Assembly (NCBI RefSeq): GCF_024584515.1
Contig: NZ_CP102173.1
Coordinates: forward strand, 3,472,001-3,536,000
Direction: 5' to 3'
DNA length: 64,000 bases
Source of the DNA: Aeromicrobium wangtongii
Lineage (GTDB): Bacteria > Actinomycetota > Actinomycetes > Propionibacteriales > Nocardioidaceae
In this document: in pieces, positions 52,651 through 61,938 of the stretch
Position numbering within the stretch: position 1 is the first letter of the stretch
How the letters are laid out: each line of letters opens with the position of its first letter
Position numbers and translations under genes: made by a program
The notes under the pieces: generated by a model
Told to the model about the DNA's origin: nothing
The model's database searches: none
Seen by the model: only the letters and a program-made list of their open reading frames with translations

Positions 52651-53583
52651 ATGACCTGGAGCACCGACGACATTCCCGACCTGACCGGCAAGCGTGCCGT
52701 GATCACCGGTGTCACCGGAGGCTTGGGCCTTCACACCGCCCTGGGGCTCGCCCGCCACGGAGCCAAGCTCGTGGTGACCGCCAGGGACGGCGCCAAGGCC
52801 GACGACACCGTGGCCCACATCCAGAAGGACTCCCCCGGGACGACGGTCGACGTGGTGTCACTCGACCTGGCCGACATCTCAGACGCCAAGCGCGCCGCGG
52901 CCGAGGTCGCCGCCGCGTACGACCGCATCGACGTCTTGATCAACAACGCCGGCATCATGCTGACGCCCACGGCACGGACCAAGGACGGCTTCGAGCTGCA
53001 GATGGGCACCAACCACCTGGGGCACTTCGCGTGGACCGCGGGACTGTGGCCCCTGCTGGACGCCAGCGGCGCCCGAGTGGTGACCGTCTCGTCGAGCGCC
53101 CACGCCTCGGCGCGCGGCATCGATCTGGACTCGCTCACGCCGGCGGGCAGCTCGCGACGCTACCGCCGCTGGCAGTCGTACAGCGAGTCCAAGCTCGCGA
53201 ACCTGATGTTCGCCCTCGAGCTCGACCGCCGCGCCAAGGCCTCCGGCAGCGCCGTGGTCAGCGTCGCCGCCCACCCCGGGTACGCCTCGACGAACCTGAC
53301 CAAGACCGGTCCTTCGGTCAACGGCCTGTCACTGCCGGGCATCGCCGTCCACCAGATCACCCGCATCATCGCCCAGCCCGCCGCCCACGGCGCTTGGCCG
53401 CTGCTGATGGCCGCGACCGATCCGTCGCTGACCGGCGGCGAGTACGTCGGCCCGGCCAACCTCGGCGGCGCCCGCGGCCGGCCCAAGCTGGTCGGCATGA
53501 CCAAGATCGCCCGCGACGAACAGCTGGCGGACGAGCTGTGGGCGGCTTCCGAGGCCGCCACCGACATCAAGTTCGAGGTCTGA
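52651..53583 (+). CDS. short-chain dehydrogenase/reductase (retinol-dehydrogenase-like)
   Basis: 310 residues. TGVTGGLGLHTALGL cofactor motif, NNAG, MGTNHLGHFAWT, catalytic SSSAH and YSESK. The long C-terminus and motif NHLGHF are typical of WWOX/retinol-dehydrogenase-like bacterial SDRs. Substrate unknown; stands alone. Confidence 0.88.
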   Translation: MTWSTDDIPDLTGKRAVITGVTGGLGLHTALGLARHGAKLVVTARDGAKADDTVAHIQKDSPGTTVDVVSLDLADISDAKRAAAEVAAAYDRIDVLINNAGIMLTPTARTKDGFELQMGTNHLGHFAWTAGLWPLLDASGARVVTVSSSAHASARGIDLDSLTPAGSSRRYRRWQSYSESKLANLMFALELDRRAKASGSAVVSVAAHPGYASTNLTKTGPSVNGLSLPGIAVHQITRIIAQPAAHGAWPLLMAATDPSLTGGEYVGPANLGGARGRPKLVGMTKIARDEQLADELWAASEAATDIKFEV

Positions 53584-53695
53584 CACCGGTCGTGTCCGAA
53601 CTTCGGGTCGGCACACCGATCGAGTGCAACCGGACCGGTGGAAAACGCTGATCTCGCAGGAATTATGTGTCGGTGGTCGCCCCTAGTGTGGAGGT

Positions 53696-54959
53696 ATGTT
53701 CAAGGACGCGCCGACCGAGTCAGTACTGACTCAGGTGCGCGCCCACGACTTCGGCACAGACCCCGTTCTGGACCGCGGCGCCCACCGGATCGATGCGATC
53801 GTGGCCCTCGATCGTGGGATCCGGGCCCTGCAGGCCGAACAGCTGGCGCAGATCGCCGGACTGCATTCTGAGCGCACCAAACTGATGCCCTTGGGCACTG
53901 GAGACCCGACCCTGTCGGTCATCGGCGAAGTGGCGATGGCCCGCAACATCGGCCCCACCGCAGCCGGCACCCAGGTCAGTGTCGCGCTGGTGATGGCGCA
54001 GATGCCCGCCGTGTTCGCCCTGTTCACATCCGGTGTCATCAGCGAAGCGACCGTCCGGGGCATCGCCCACGAAGTCGACTCCCTGCACGTCGACGACCTC
54101 ATCGTCGCCGACGGCGAACTGGCCCCCAAGCTGCCCGGCCTGACCACCGCCGAAGCCAGACGTGCTGCCGCCCGCGTCGTCATCAGCATCGACGCCGAAG
54201 CCGCCCACCAGCGCGCCACCCGCAACCGCGCCGATCAACGCGTGTCGATGTTCCCCGACAAGGACGGCGTCGCGCACCTGCACGTCCGCGGCCCCGCCGA
54301 GCAGATCCTGGCCGCCTACAAAGCCCTGGACGAGTACGCCACCGGCCTGCGCGCCACCGGCGATCCCCGCACCCGCGGGCAGATCATGTGCCAGACCCTC
54401 GTCGAACGCGTCACCGGCCTGACCTACGCAGAGGACTGCGACGTCGAGCTCAACCTGGTCCTGGACGCCAAGACATTGGTCGCCGGCGGCGACACTCCGG
54501 TCGAGCTGACCGGTTACGGGCCCATCTGCCCCGATGTGGCCGAGGAGATCATCGCCCGCGCACCCCGCGCCTCGGTCCGCCGGTTGTTCATCGACCCCGT
54601 CGACGGCACCCTGGCCGTCCGCGAACCACGCCGCCGCAGGTTCGACCGCACCACCTCGGCGCACATCCGCACCCGCGACCAGTACTGCCGCCAACCGGCA
54701 ATGGAGCCATCGCACAAGGCGCGTAGCGGCGATGGAGGATGCCAAGGTCCGCCACGACGACCACGTCCACGCCTACGAGCACGGCGGACTGTCGGTCAAG
54801 GACAACGGCCAAGGCCTCTGCCCCAGATCCCACACGATCAAACATTTGCCGGGCTGGGCCGTCACCGCCGACGGCAAAGCCACCGTCTGGCGAACCCCCA
54901 CCGGCCACCAATACCGGTCCGACCCGCCGCCCCTGCTGCCCGGCCACCTACGCCAATAG
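53696..54959 (+). pseudogene. DUF222/HNH endonuclease gene broken in the HNH motif
   Basis: The first about 335 codons form a normal DUF222 domain up to RTRDQYCRQP. There the usual CRxPGC motif is interrupted: between CCG (codon for that Pro) and the GAT that resumes the HNH sequence (DAKVRHDDHVHAYEHGGL) lie 40 bases where about 6 are expected. This shifts the frame by +1. The inserted stretch contains the dyad CCATCGC/GCGATGG. The +1 frame continues normally to 54959 (HNH and C-terminal tail). Loss of the first metal-binding Cys and the frame should inactivate it. DUF222 proteins are multi-copy in this group. Confidence 0.85.
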
Positions 54960-55011
54960 GCACGTTCGGAGCTCCTTACATTCGGCCGGTCATCGGACTA
55001 CGTTCACACCC

Positions 55012-55848
55012 ATGACCACTGAGCAGCTCAGCGTCCCGGCAGCCGACGGCACCCAGATCGCCGCGACGAGGCGCAGAGGCGCCGGACAGACCGTCGTCCT
55101 GCTCCATGCGGGCGTCGCCGATCGTCGATCCTGGGAGTCGGTGAGCGACCTGCTGGCCGCCGACGGGCTCAACAGCGTCGCGTATGACCGCCGCGGCTAC
55201 GGCGACACACCAGCTGCGATCGATCCGTCGGCGTTCACGCACGTCGACGATCTCATGGCCGTCCTCGACGGACTCGGCATCAGTCGCGCACTACTCGTCG
55301 GCAACTCGATGGGCGGCGCGCTCGCGCTGGACGCCGCCCTGCTTCACCCCTCGCGGATCGCCGGACTCGTCCTCATCGGTGCGGCGGTCTCCGGCATGAC
55401 CGACGACGACACCCCGTTCGACTGGCAGCTCGACCCCACCACTGCGGCCCTCCTGGAGCCGGCCGAGGACCCCGACGTCGACACCGAGGAACGGATCGCC
55501 GCCCTCGCGCACCTCTGGCTCGACGGACCGGCCGCCCCCGCGGGCCGCGTGGGTGGACCGGCACGAGACCTGTTCGCGACGATGAACCGACAGATCCTCG
55601 AGATTGGGGCACCGGACGACGCTGGCGATTCCGGCGTTGACGCCTGGACGCGGCTCGGCGAGGTGTCCGTCCCGGCCCTGTGCGCCTACGGCGACCTCGA
55701 CCTCCCGCCGGACCTGCCGTTCTACGAGGAGACGGCCCGCCGACTGGGGCAGGGACCCGCGCGGGTGCTGCCGGGAGTGGCCCATCTCCCCGGCCTCGAG
55801 AAGCCAGAGCTCGTCGCGGGCCTGGTACGCGACCTCCTGCTCCGCTGA
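55012..55848 (+). CDS. alpha/beta hydrolase
   Basis: 278 residues from ATG 55012. Motifs: VVLLHAGVADRR (oxyanion region, Ala for Gly), nucleophile elbow GNSMGGALAL, acid Asp in YGDLDLPPD, catalytic His in GVAHLPGLEKP. General esterase/lactonase-like hydrolase; the first helix gives no substrate clue. Confidence 0.87.
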   Translation: MTTEQLSVPAADGTQIAATRRRGAGQTVVLLHAGVADRRSWESVSDLLAADGLNSVAYDRRGYGDTPAAIDPSAFTHVDDLMAVLDGLGISRALLVGNSMGGALALDAALLHPSRIAGLVLIGAAVSGMTDDDTPFDWQLDPTTAALLEPAEDPDVDTEERIAALAHLWLDGPAAPAGRVGGPARDLFATMNRQILEIGAPDDAGDSGVDAWTRLGEVSVPALCAYGDLDLPPDLPFYEETARRLGQGPARVLPGVAHLPGLEKPELVAGLVRDLLLR

Positions 55849-55856
55849 TCGGTGGC

Positions 55857-56645
55857 TCAACCGGTCGACGGTTCCGCTCTGCGGCAGCTGACCAGCAGGC
55901 CGACGACGAGCTCCTCGGCGATCAGCCGCACGATCGTCTCCTGCTGTGCCTGGGCGTTCTGCCACCGCTCGTCGCCGTGATGGTCGCGCTCGACGACCTC
56001 CTCGACCTCGGTCGCGGCGCGGTCCCAGTCATCGGGGGTGCTCGCGAGGTCGGCCAGCGGCTTCTCGTCGAGCACCGTGAGGCCTGCCGCCTCCAGAGCG
56101 GCCAGCAGCTCGATTCGGCTGGGGAAGGAGTTCCCCTCGGGCTGGTCGGGCAGCGTCTCCACGGCGCGGGTGTAGACCAGCAGGCCGACCGCGCCGCCGG
56201 GGACGACCGTCCGGCGCATTTCTTCCAGGTAGGTCTGCTTGTCCTCGATCGTGCACAGCACGCCCAGTGACCAGACGGCGTCGAATGCCTCGTCGCCGAA
56301 GGGCAGGGCCAGTCCGTCGGCCACCACGACGGGGTGGTCGAACAGGCGCCGTGCGGCCCGGCAGGCGCCCTCCATCGGCTCGGCCAACACCGGACGCACG
56401 TCATACGTGCGGGCTGCGTACTCCGCCGGCCCGCCGACACCGGCGCCGGAGTCCAACAGACTCGTGCCCGGCTCCAGCCCCATCGCGGTGGCCAGCCAGT
56501 CCAGCCCTGCCGGGCTGCCGCTGCCCCGGCACGCAGCCGGCAGGGCATGGTCCTCACCCAGCTCCGCCACAGCGGACGCCGTCCACCAGGCGACCGTGTC
56601 GAACTCGTCGACCATCGCCTCTGCCACGGGTTCTGACTCGCTCAT
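55857..56645 (-). CDS. SAM-dependent methyltransferase (UbiE-like)
   Basis: 262 residues from the ATG at 56645, overlapping the MTHFR-like gene by ATGA. SAM motif I is LLDSGAGVGGPAEYAA (about 64-79), where the usual GxGxG is GAGVGG. The later block SLGVLCTIEDKQTYLEEMRR, quoted to 20 residues, matches post-motif III of small-molecule methyltransferases. Substrate unknown. Confidence 0.85.
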   Translation of the reverse strand: MSESEPVAEAMVDEFDTVAWWTASAVAELGEDHALPAACRGSGSPAGLDWLATAMGLEPGTSLLDSGAGVGGPAEYAARTYDVRPVLAEPMEGACRAARRLFDHPVVVADGLALPFGDEAFDAVWSLGVLCTIEDKQTYLEEMRRTVVPGGAVGLLVYTRAVETLPDQPEGNSFPSRIELLAALEAAGLTVLDEKPLADLASTPDDWDRAATEVEEVVERDHHGDERWQNAQAQQETIVRLIAEELVVGLLVSCRRAEPSTG

Positions 56646-57643
56646 GCTTCCTCCCGGATCCGGTGACCGATCTCGGCCTTGACCTGTGCGCCTGCCATGG
56701 CGCCGTCGCCGGAGGCCAGGCCGGACAGATTGACGCCTGCCACCCCGTCGATGGCCAGCAGCTCCCGCGCCTCCCGCAGCGCCATCTCGATGCCCGCGGA
56801 CCGCACGTCCCCGGCGCCAAGCACCTGCGTGACCTGCGCGGGGTCGAGGTGCAGCCCGGGGAAGTTCTGCAGGACCTGCGCCGACCGCTCGTCGGTGTAG
56901 ACCGCGACCGCGGCGATCACCGGGATCGTCAGGCCCAGCTCGCGCGAGGCGGCGACGAACGACGCGACCTCGGCCGCGCTGCCCACGTGGTTCAGGACGG
57001 CCAGGTGGGCGCCGGCACGCTGCTTCTGCACCAGCCGTGCGGGCCGCAGCTGCCGCGGGGCCGCCGACGGCGCCTCGGGGACGGCGACCGCATGACCGGC
57101 CCGGTGCGCGAGCTCTGCCAGCTGCGTCCCGTCGAGGTCGAAGACCTGGGTGACATCGGGCCGCACCCCCTGCGCCCGGACGTCTCCGGTCACGCACAGC
57201 ACCCCGTCGACGCCGGCGACCGCGAGACCGGCCAGCTCCTGCTCCAGCACCAGGCGGTTGCGGTCACGGCAGGCGAGGGTCACCCACGCGACGCCGCTGG
57301 CCTGCGCGATCAGGGCCGCCATCAGCGTCGGCGGGAAGTCGGGGTGGTTCTGGTGCTCGCCGACCAGCACGGCATCGCACGATCCGGCCAGCGCGCGGGT
57401 GACGGCGGCGAGCCCGTCGGGGTCGAACGACGGGATCGCGAGATCGGTCAGCACGACCGGCCGCTGCTGCGCGGCTGCCAGCAGCGTGCTGCCCGGGGAC
57501 GTCGGAGCGGGCGGCTCGCGGTCCCACGAGACGACCTGCGCGCCGGGCCCTGCGAACGGGCAGGGACGTGCGTCGAGCTCGCACGACGCGTCGTCCCGAA
57601 CACCCCCGCACGGGCCGAACGTCATCAGCTTCGGGCAGGACAC
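56642..57643 (-). CDS. methylenetetrahydrofolate reductase-like protein with N-terminal Cys motif
   Basis: 333 residues. The N-terminus has CPKLMTFGPCGGVR, then a Cys pair around SCELDARPCPF, the zinc/iron-type motif of MTHFR C-terminal-like (PF12225) proteins. A MetF-like TIM-barrel follows with VGEHQNHPDFPPTLMAA and VTGD. It may reduce or bind methylene-tetrahydrofolate; whether it is catalytically competent alone is unclear. It is coupled to a SAM methyltransferase, suggesting a C1 link. Confidence 0.75.
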   Translation of the reverse strand: MSCPKLMTFGPCGGVRDDASCELDARPCPFAGPGAQVVSWDREPPAPTSPGSTLLAAAQQRPVVLTDLAIPSFDPDGLAAVTRALAGSCDAVLVGEHQNHPDFPPTLMAALIAQASGVAWVTLACRDRNRLVLEQELAGLAVAGVDGVLCVTGDVRAQGVRPDVTQVFDLDGTQLAELAHRAGHAVAVPEAPSAAPRQLRPARLVQKQRAGAHLAVLNHVGSAAEVASFVAASRELGLTIPVIAAVAVYTDERSAQVLQNFPGLHLDPAQVTQVLGAGDVRSAGIEMALREARELLAIDGVAGVNLSGLASGDGAMAGAQVKAEIGHRIREEA

Positions 57644-57677
57644 CTCTCAGACTCTAGACCGGCTCGGCCGCAGCCGC

Positions 57678-58973
57678 CTACAGCCGAGTCCGCCCGTACG
57701 CCTCGGGATTCTCAGCCATGACCTTGGCCCTGGTGCGGACCCGGTAGCGCCAGATCTGAATGATGCCGAGCGCCCACAGGACGTACTGGAAGGACATGGC
57801 CCAGCGGAACGCCTCGGGCGTGTAGGCGGTGCCGCCGCCGGGAGTCCGCCAGTCCAGGATCAGCCCGATCGCGATGACCAGGATGAGGCTGGCCACGAAT
57901 CCGCCCTGGTTGATGATCCCCGTGGCGCTGGACATGCGCTCGATCGGATTGGACGTGCGCCCGACGTCGAAGCCGATCATCGAGGCGGGGCCACCGACGC
58001 CGGTGACCAGCACCAGCAGGATCAGCAGCCATCCCGGGGCCGTGCCGGGCCACGCCAGCACGATCGTCCACATCACGACGATCGATCCGACGATGGACAG
58101 GACGATCGTCGAGCGGTGCCACGGGTGCCGGCCGATCGCCCAGCCCAGGACTGGTCCGGCCGCCATGACCGCCACGACCATCAGCGTCAGAAGCAGCCCT
58201 GCGAACCCCTTCGACACGTGCTCACCGCGGACGAAGAACGGGTAGCCCCACAGCAGGCCCAACGTCGTCGCGCTGAACTGGGTCGAGAAATGGATCCAGA
58301 AACCGAGCCGGGTCCCCGGCTGGGCCCAGGAGGCGCCCAGGCTGTGCCGGATCTGCTCCAGCGACAGCGCGGGGCCGTTCGTCGTCCGCGCCTCGGGATG
58401 ATCGCGCACCACCACGAACAGCGCGATCGACAAGAAGATGCCCAGCGACGCGGCCAGCAGGTACGACTTGGTCCAGCCCAGATGGCTCAGCGCGGCCGTC
58501 ATCGGCACCGCGGCGAGAATCGCGCCGAGCTGTCCGATGACGCCGGTCAGCTGGGTCATCAGCGGGATGCGGCGCGGGGCGAACCAGGTGTTGACCAGTC
58601 GCAGCACGCACACGAACGTCATGGCGTCCCCGACGCCGACGAACAGCCGGGCGACCAGCGCGAGCGCGTAGGTGTCGGCGAAGGCGAAACCGGCCTGGGC
58701 GAGGGTCAGCACGATCGCACCGGTCAGCAGCACCCTCCGCGGGCCGAACCGGTCGACCATCAGACCCACCGGGATCTGCATTCCCGCGTAGACCAGCAGC
58801 TGCAGCATCGTGAACGTCGCGAGCTGCGACGCCTTGATGTCGAAGCGGTCGGAGGCGGCCAGACCGGCGACCGCGAGCGACGAACGGTGGAACACCGCCA
58901 GCAGGTAGACCAACAGGCCGACGACCCAGATCGCATAGGCGCCCGGGTACCGGGTCTGGACAGGCTGGCTCAC
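57678..58973 (-). CDS. MFS transporter
   Basis: 431 residues from GTG 58973; the open frame extends 69 codons upstream without membrane character. Twelve helices with VDRFGPRRVLL (the MFS loop 2-3) and GVGDAMTFVCVLRLVN. Similar to nitrate/oxalate or hexuronate MFS in outline. Substrate unknown. Divergent from the DUF1684 gene. Confidence 0.87.
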   Translation of the reverse strand: MSQPVQTRYPGAYAIWVVGLLVYLLAVFHRSSLAVAGLAASDRFDIKASQLATFTMLQLLVYAGMQIPVGLMVDRFGPRRVLLTGAIVLTLAQAGFAFADTYALALVARLFVGVGDAMTFVCVLRLVNTWFAPRRIPLMTQLTGVIGQLGAILAAVPMTAALSHLGWTKSYLLAASLGIFLSIALFVVVRDHPEARTTNGPALSLEQIRHSLGASWAQPGTRLGFWIHFSTQFSATTLGLLWGYPFFVRGEHVSKGFAGLLLTLMVVAVMAAGPVLGWAIGRHPWHRSTIVLSIVGSIVVMWTIVLAWPGTAPGWLLILLVLVTGVGGPASMIGFDVGRTSNPIERMSSATGIINQGGFVASLILVIAIGLILDWRTPGGGTAYTPEAFRWAMSFQYVLWALGIIQIWRYRVRTRAKVMAENPEAYGRTRL

Positions 58974-59035
58974 TGGATCGATCCTAGATGCGCTGCAGGG
59001 GTGCGTCGTGCCGGGCATGTGCCACCGTGGAATGC

Positions 59036-59632
59036 ATGATCTCCTCGCTGACCCTCGTCGACTGGCGCCAACGCGTCGCCGGGCTCTACGACGCGGTACG
59101 CGCCCAGCCCGATCCACACGCAGGCTGGGACCTGTGGCGCACGGGCCGCGACGAGCTGTTCGCCTCGCACCCGCAGACACCGCTGGCGGCCGACGACCCG
59201 TTGCGCGGCTCCGGCCTGCCGTACTGGCCCTACGACCCCGCGCTGCGGTTCGACGTCGAGCTGGAGCCCGTCCCGGAGTCGGAGCCGCGCCTCGTCGATG
59301 CCGGTGACGACGGCACGATCCAGATGCATCCGATCGGTCGTGCCGTCCTGCCCATCGGCGGGACGCTCGACGTCTGGTGGCTGCGCCAGTACGGCGGCGG
59401 CATCTTCATCCCCCTGCGCGACGGCACAGCGGGTGACGGCTCGTACGGCGGTGGCCGCTATCTCCTGGACACCGCCAAGGGCGCCTGGCTGGGCGGCACG
59501 GATCGCACGCTCACCCTCGACCTGAACTTCGCGTACCACCCGTCGTGCCGCTATGACCCGCGCTGGCAATGCCCCCTGGCCCCACCGGGCAACACCATCG
59601 ACGTCCGGGTCGAGGCCGGCGAACGGCTCTGA
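59036..59632 (+). CDS. DUF1684 family protein
   Basis: 198 residues. Typical blocks are LPYWPYDPALRF, PIGRAVLPIGGT, RQYGGGIFIPLRDGT, GGGRYLLDT, and at the C-terminus NFAYHPSCRYDPRWQCPLAP, all conserved in DUF1684. The family is widespread but its biochemical role is unknown. It ends 4 bp from the convergent E2 gene. Confidence 0.87.
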   Translation: MISSLTLVDWRQRVAGLYDAVRAQPDPHAGWDLWRTGRDELFASHPQTPLAADDPLRGSGLPYWPYDPALRFDVELEPVPESEPRLVDAGDDGTIQMHPIGRAVLPIGGTLDVWWLRQYGGGIFIPLRDGTAGDGSYGGGRYLLDTAKGAWLGGTDRTLTLDLNFAYHPSCRYDPRWQCPLAPPGNTIDVRVEAGERL

Positions 59633-59635
59633 GGC

Positions 59636-60934
59636 TCAGTACGTCAGCGCCAGCGCCGGGTCCCGCAGGATCGCTGCCACGTCGGCCAGGAACCGTGAGC
59701 CCTGCTCACCGTCGACGACGCGGTGGTCGAAGCTCAGGGCCAGGGTCGTGACCCACCGCGGCACGACGGCGTCGTTCTCGTCGACCCACGGCCGCCGTTC
59801 GATCGCGCCGAGCGCCAGGATCCCGGACTCGCCCGGGTTGAGGATCGGGGTGCCGGCATCGACACCGAACACGCCGATGTTGGTCAGCGTGAACGTGCCG
59901 CCGGACATCTGCGCCGGCTGGGTGCGGCCGGCGCGGGCCGTGCTGGTCAGCTCGCCGAGCGCCGCAGCGAGCTCGACCAGCGACATCTGCTCGGCACCGA
60001 CGATGTTCGGCACGACCAGACCGCGCTCGGTCGCCGCGGCGACACCCAGGTTGACCGACTTCTTGACGACGATCTCCTGCGCGTCCTCGTCCCACGTCGC
60101 GTTCAGCTCGGGCGTGCGGCGCAGCGCGAGGCAGATCGCCTTGGCCGCGATCAGCGTCGGGGAGACCTTGACGCCGGCGAAGGCGCGGTCGGACTTCAGC
60201 CTGGCCACCAGGTCCATCGTGGCCGAGACGTCGAGGGTCACCCACTCGGTGACGTGCGGTGCGGTGAACGCCGATCGCACCATCGCCTCGGCGGTCCACT
60301 TGCGCACCCCCTTGATCGGGATCCGGATGTCACCTTCGGCGTCCCCGACCCGGGACGTCATCCCGGGCGTGGCCTCTGCGGGCCGTGCGGGATGACCTCC
60401 CGCGTGGGCCTGGACATCGGCGCGCGAGATGACGTCGCCGGTCGCGACGACCTCGGCCAGGTCGACGCCCAGATCCTTGGCGAGCTTGCGCACCGGCGGC
60501 TTGGCCAGCGGACGGGGACGCTGCGCCACCTTCTCGGTGTCGACCGACGCGACCGACGTGGGCGCCGCGGGCACGCGCCGCCGGCGCACGACCTGGTCGG
60601 CGCCGGGCCCGTATCCGACCAGCATCGGCTGACGGGCCGGCTCCGGCTCGACCGCAGGAGCCGCGTCCGGCGCCGGCTCGGGTTCGGGGGCGCCGTCGGC
60701 CACGTCGCCGATCGAGATGATCGGCGCACCGACCTCGACGGTGTCGCCCTCGGCGGAGTGCAGCGCCTGCACCACCCCGGCGAACGGGCTGGGCAGCTCG
60801 ACGATCGACTTGGCGGTCTCGATCTCGACGATGACGTCGTTGATCGCGACGACGTCGCCGACCTTGACGTGCCACGCCACGATCTCGGCCTCGGTCAGGC
60901 CCTCGCCGACATCGGGAAGATTGAACTGGTTCAT
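59636..60934 (-). CDS. bkdC: 2-oxo acid dehydrogenase E2 (dihydrolipoyl acyltransferase)
   Basis: 432 residues from the ATG at 60934. N-terminal lipoyl domain with Lys42 in IETAKSIVE; a peripheral-subunit-binding region around residues 150-185 (PPVRKLAKDLGVDLAEV); C-terminal acyltransferase domain ending in the catalytic motif SFDHRVVDGEQG. Part of a bkdABC-like operon with E1beta and E1alpha. The complex converts branched-chain 2-oxo acids to acyl-CoA. No E3 gene in the window. Confidence 0.9.
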   Translation of the reverse strand: MNQFNLPDVGEGLTEAEIVAWHVKVGDVVAINDVIVEIETAKSIVELPSPFAGVVQALHSAEGDTVEVGAPIISIGDVADGAPEPEPAPDAAPAVEPEPARQPMLVGYGPGADQVVRRRRVPAAPTSVASVDTEKVAQRPRPLAKPPVRKLAKDLGVDLAEVVATGDVISRADVQAHAGGHPARPAEATPGMTSRVGDAEGDIRIPIKGVRKWTAEAMVRSAFTAPHVTEWVTLDVSATMDLVARLKSDRAFAGVKVSPTLIAAKAICLALRRTPELNATWDEDAQEIVVKKSVNLGVAAATERGLVVPNIVGAEQMSLVELAAALGELTSTARAGRTQPAQMSGGTFTLTNIGVFGVDAGTPILNPGESGILALGAIERRPWVDENDAVVPRWVTTLALSFDHRVVDGEQGSRFLADVAAILRDPALALTY

Positions 60935-60960
60935 GAAAAAGCTCCTCAGTCCGCGGGGAT

Positions 60961-61938
60961 CTAGAACGCGCGGGCGCGGTCGACGGCGTCGAGGATGCGG
61001 TCCAGCCCCGGAAGGAAGTCGTGCTCGGCGCGGCTCGGCGGGTACGGCATGTCGAAGCCCGTGACCCGCTGCACCGGCGACTCCAGCGAGTAGAAGCACT
61101 CCTCCGTGATCCGCGCGGAGATCTCCGAACCCAGGCCCAGCGTCCGGGACGCCTCGTGCACCACCACGGCGTGGCCGGTGCGGCGCACCGACTCGAACAC
61201 CGGCTCCAGGTCCAGCGGCGACAGGGTCCGCAGGTCGATGACCTCCAGGTCGAGACCGTCCGCCTCGGCCGCGCGGGCCGAGTCCAGGCAGGTCTTGACC
61301 ATCGGTCCGTACGCGATGAGCGTCGCGTCCTTGCCGGGGCGCACGACCCGCGACGACCACAGGCCCTGCGGCGCCGACTCGGTGTCGACCTCGCCGGTCT
61401 CCCAGTAGCGGCGCTTCGGCTCCATGAAGACGACCGGGTCGTCCGAGGCGATGGCCTGCTGGATCATCCAGTGCGCGTCGTTCGGGTCGGAGCACGAGAC
61501 GACCTTGAGGCCGGCCGTCATCGCGAACTGCGCCTCGGGGCTCTCCGAGTGGTGCTCGATCGCACCGATGCCCCCGCCGAACGGGATGCGGATCACGATC
61601 GGCATCCGCACCCGCCCCTGGGACCGGAAGTGCAGCTTGGCGACCTGGCTGACGATCTGGTCGTAGGCGGGGTAGACGAAGCCGTCGAACTGGATCTCCA
61701 CGACCGGGCGGAAGCCCCGGAACGTCAGACCGATCGCGGTGCCGACGATCGCCGACTCTGCCAGCGGCGTGTCCATGACCCGGCCGTCACCGAAGTCCTT
61801 CTGCAGCCCCTCGGTGACGCGGAAGACGCCACCGAGCCGGCCGACGTCCTCGCCCATGACGAGCACCTTGGGATCGCGTTCCATCGCAGCGCGCAGACCG
61901 GTGTTGAGCGCCTTGACCATGCTCATGCGGACAGTCAT
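60961..61938 (-). CDS. bkdB: 2-oxo acid dehydrogenase E1 component, beta subunit
   Basis: 325 residues from the ATG at 61938, overlapping E1alpha by ATGA. Typical Transket_pyr/C blocks: MGEDVGRLGGVFRVTEGLQ, quoted to 19, DTPLAESAIVGTAIGL, EIQFDGFVYPAYDQIVSQ, and MEPKRRYW, which favours a branched-chain rather than pyruvate complex. Binds thiamine diphosphate with E1alpha. Confidence 0.92.
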   Translation of the reverse strand: MTVRMSMVKALNTGLRAAMERDPKVLVMGEDVGRLGGVFRVTEGLQKDFGDGRVMDTPLAESAIVGTAIGLTFRGFRPVVEIQFDGFVYPAYDQIVSQVAKLHFRSQGRVRMPIVIRIPFGGGIGAIEHHSESPEAQFAMTAGLKVVSCSDPNDAHWMIQQAIASDDPVVFMEPKRRYWETGEVDTESAPQGLWSSRVVRPGKDATLIAYGPMVKTCLDSARAAEADGLDLEVIDLRTLSPLDLEPVFESVRRTGHAVVVHEASRTLGLGSEISARITEECFYSLESPVQRVTGFDMPYPPSRAEHDFLPGLDRILDAVDRARAF

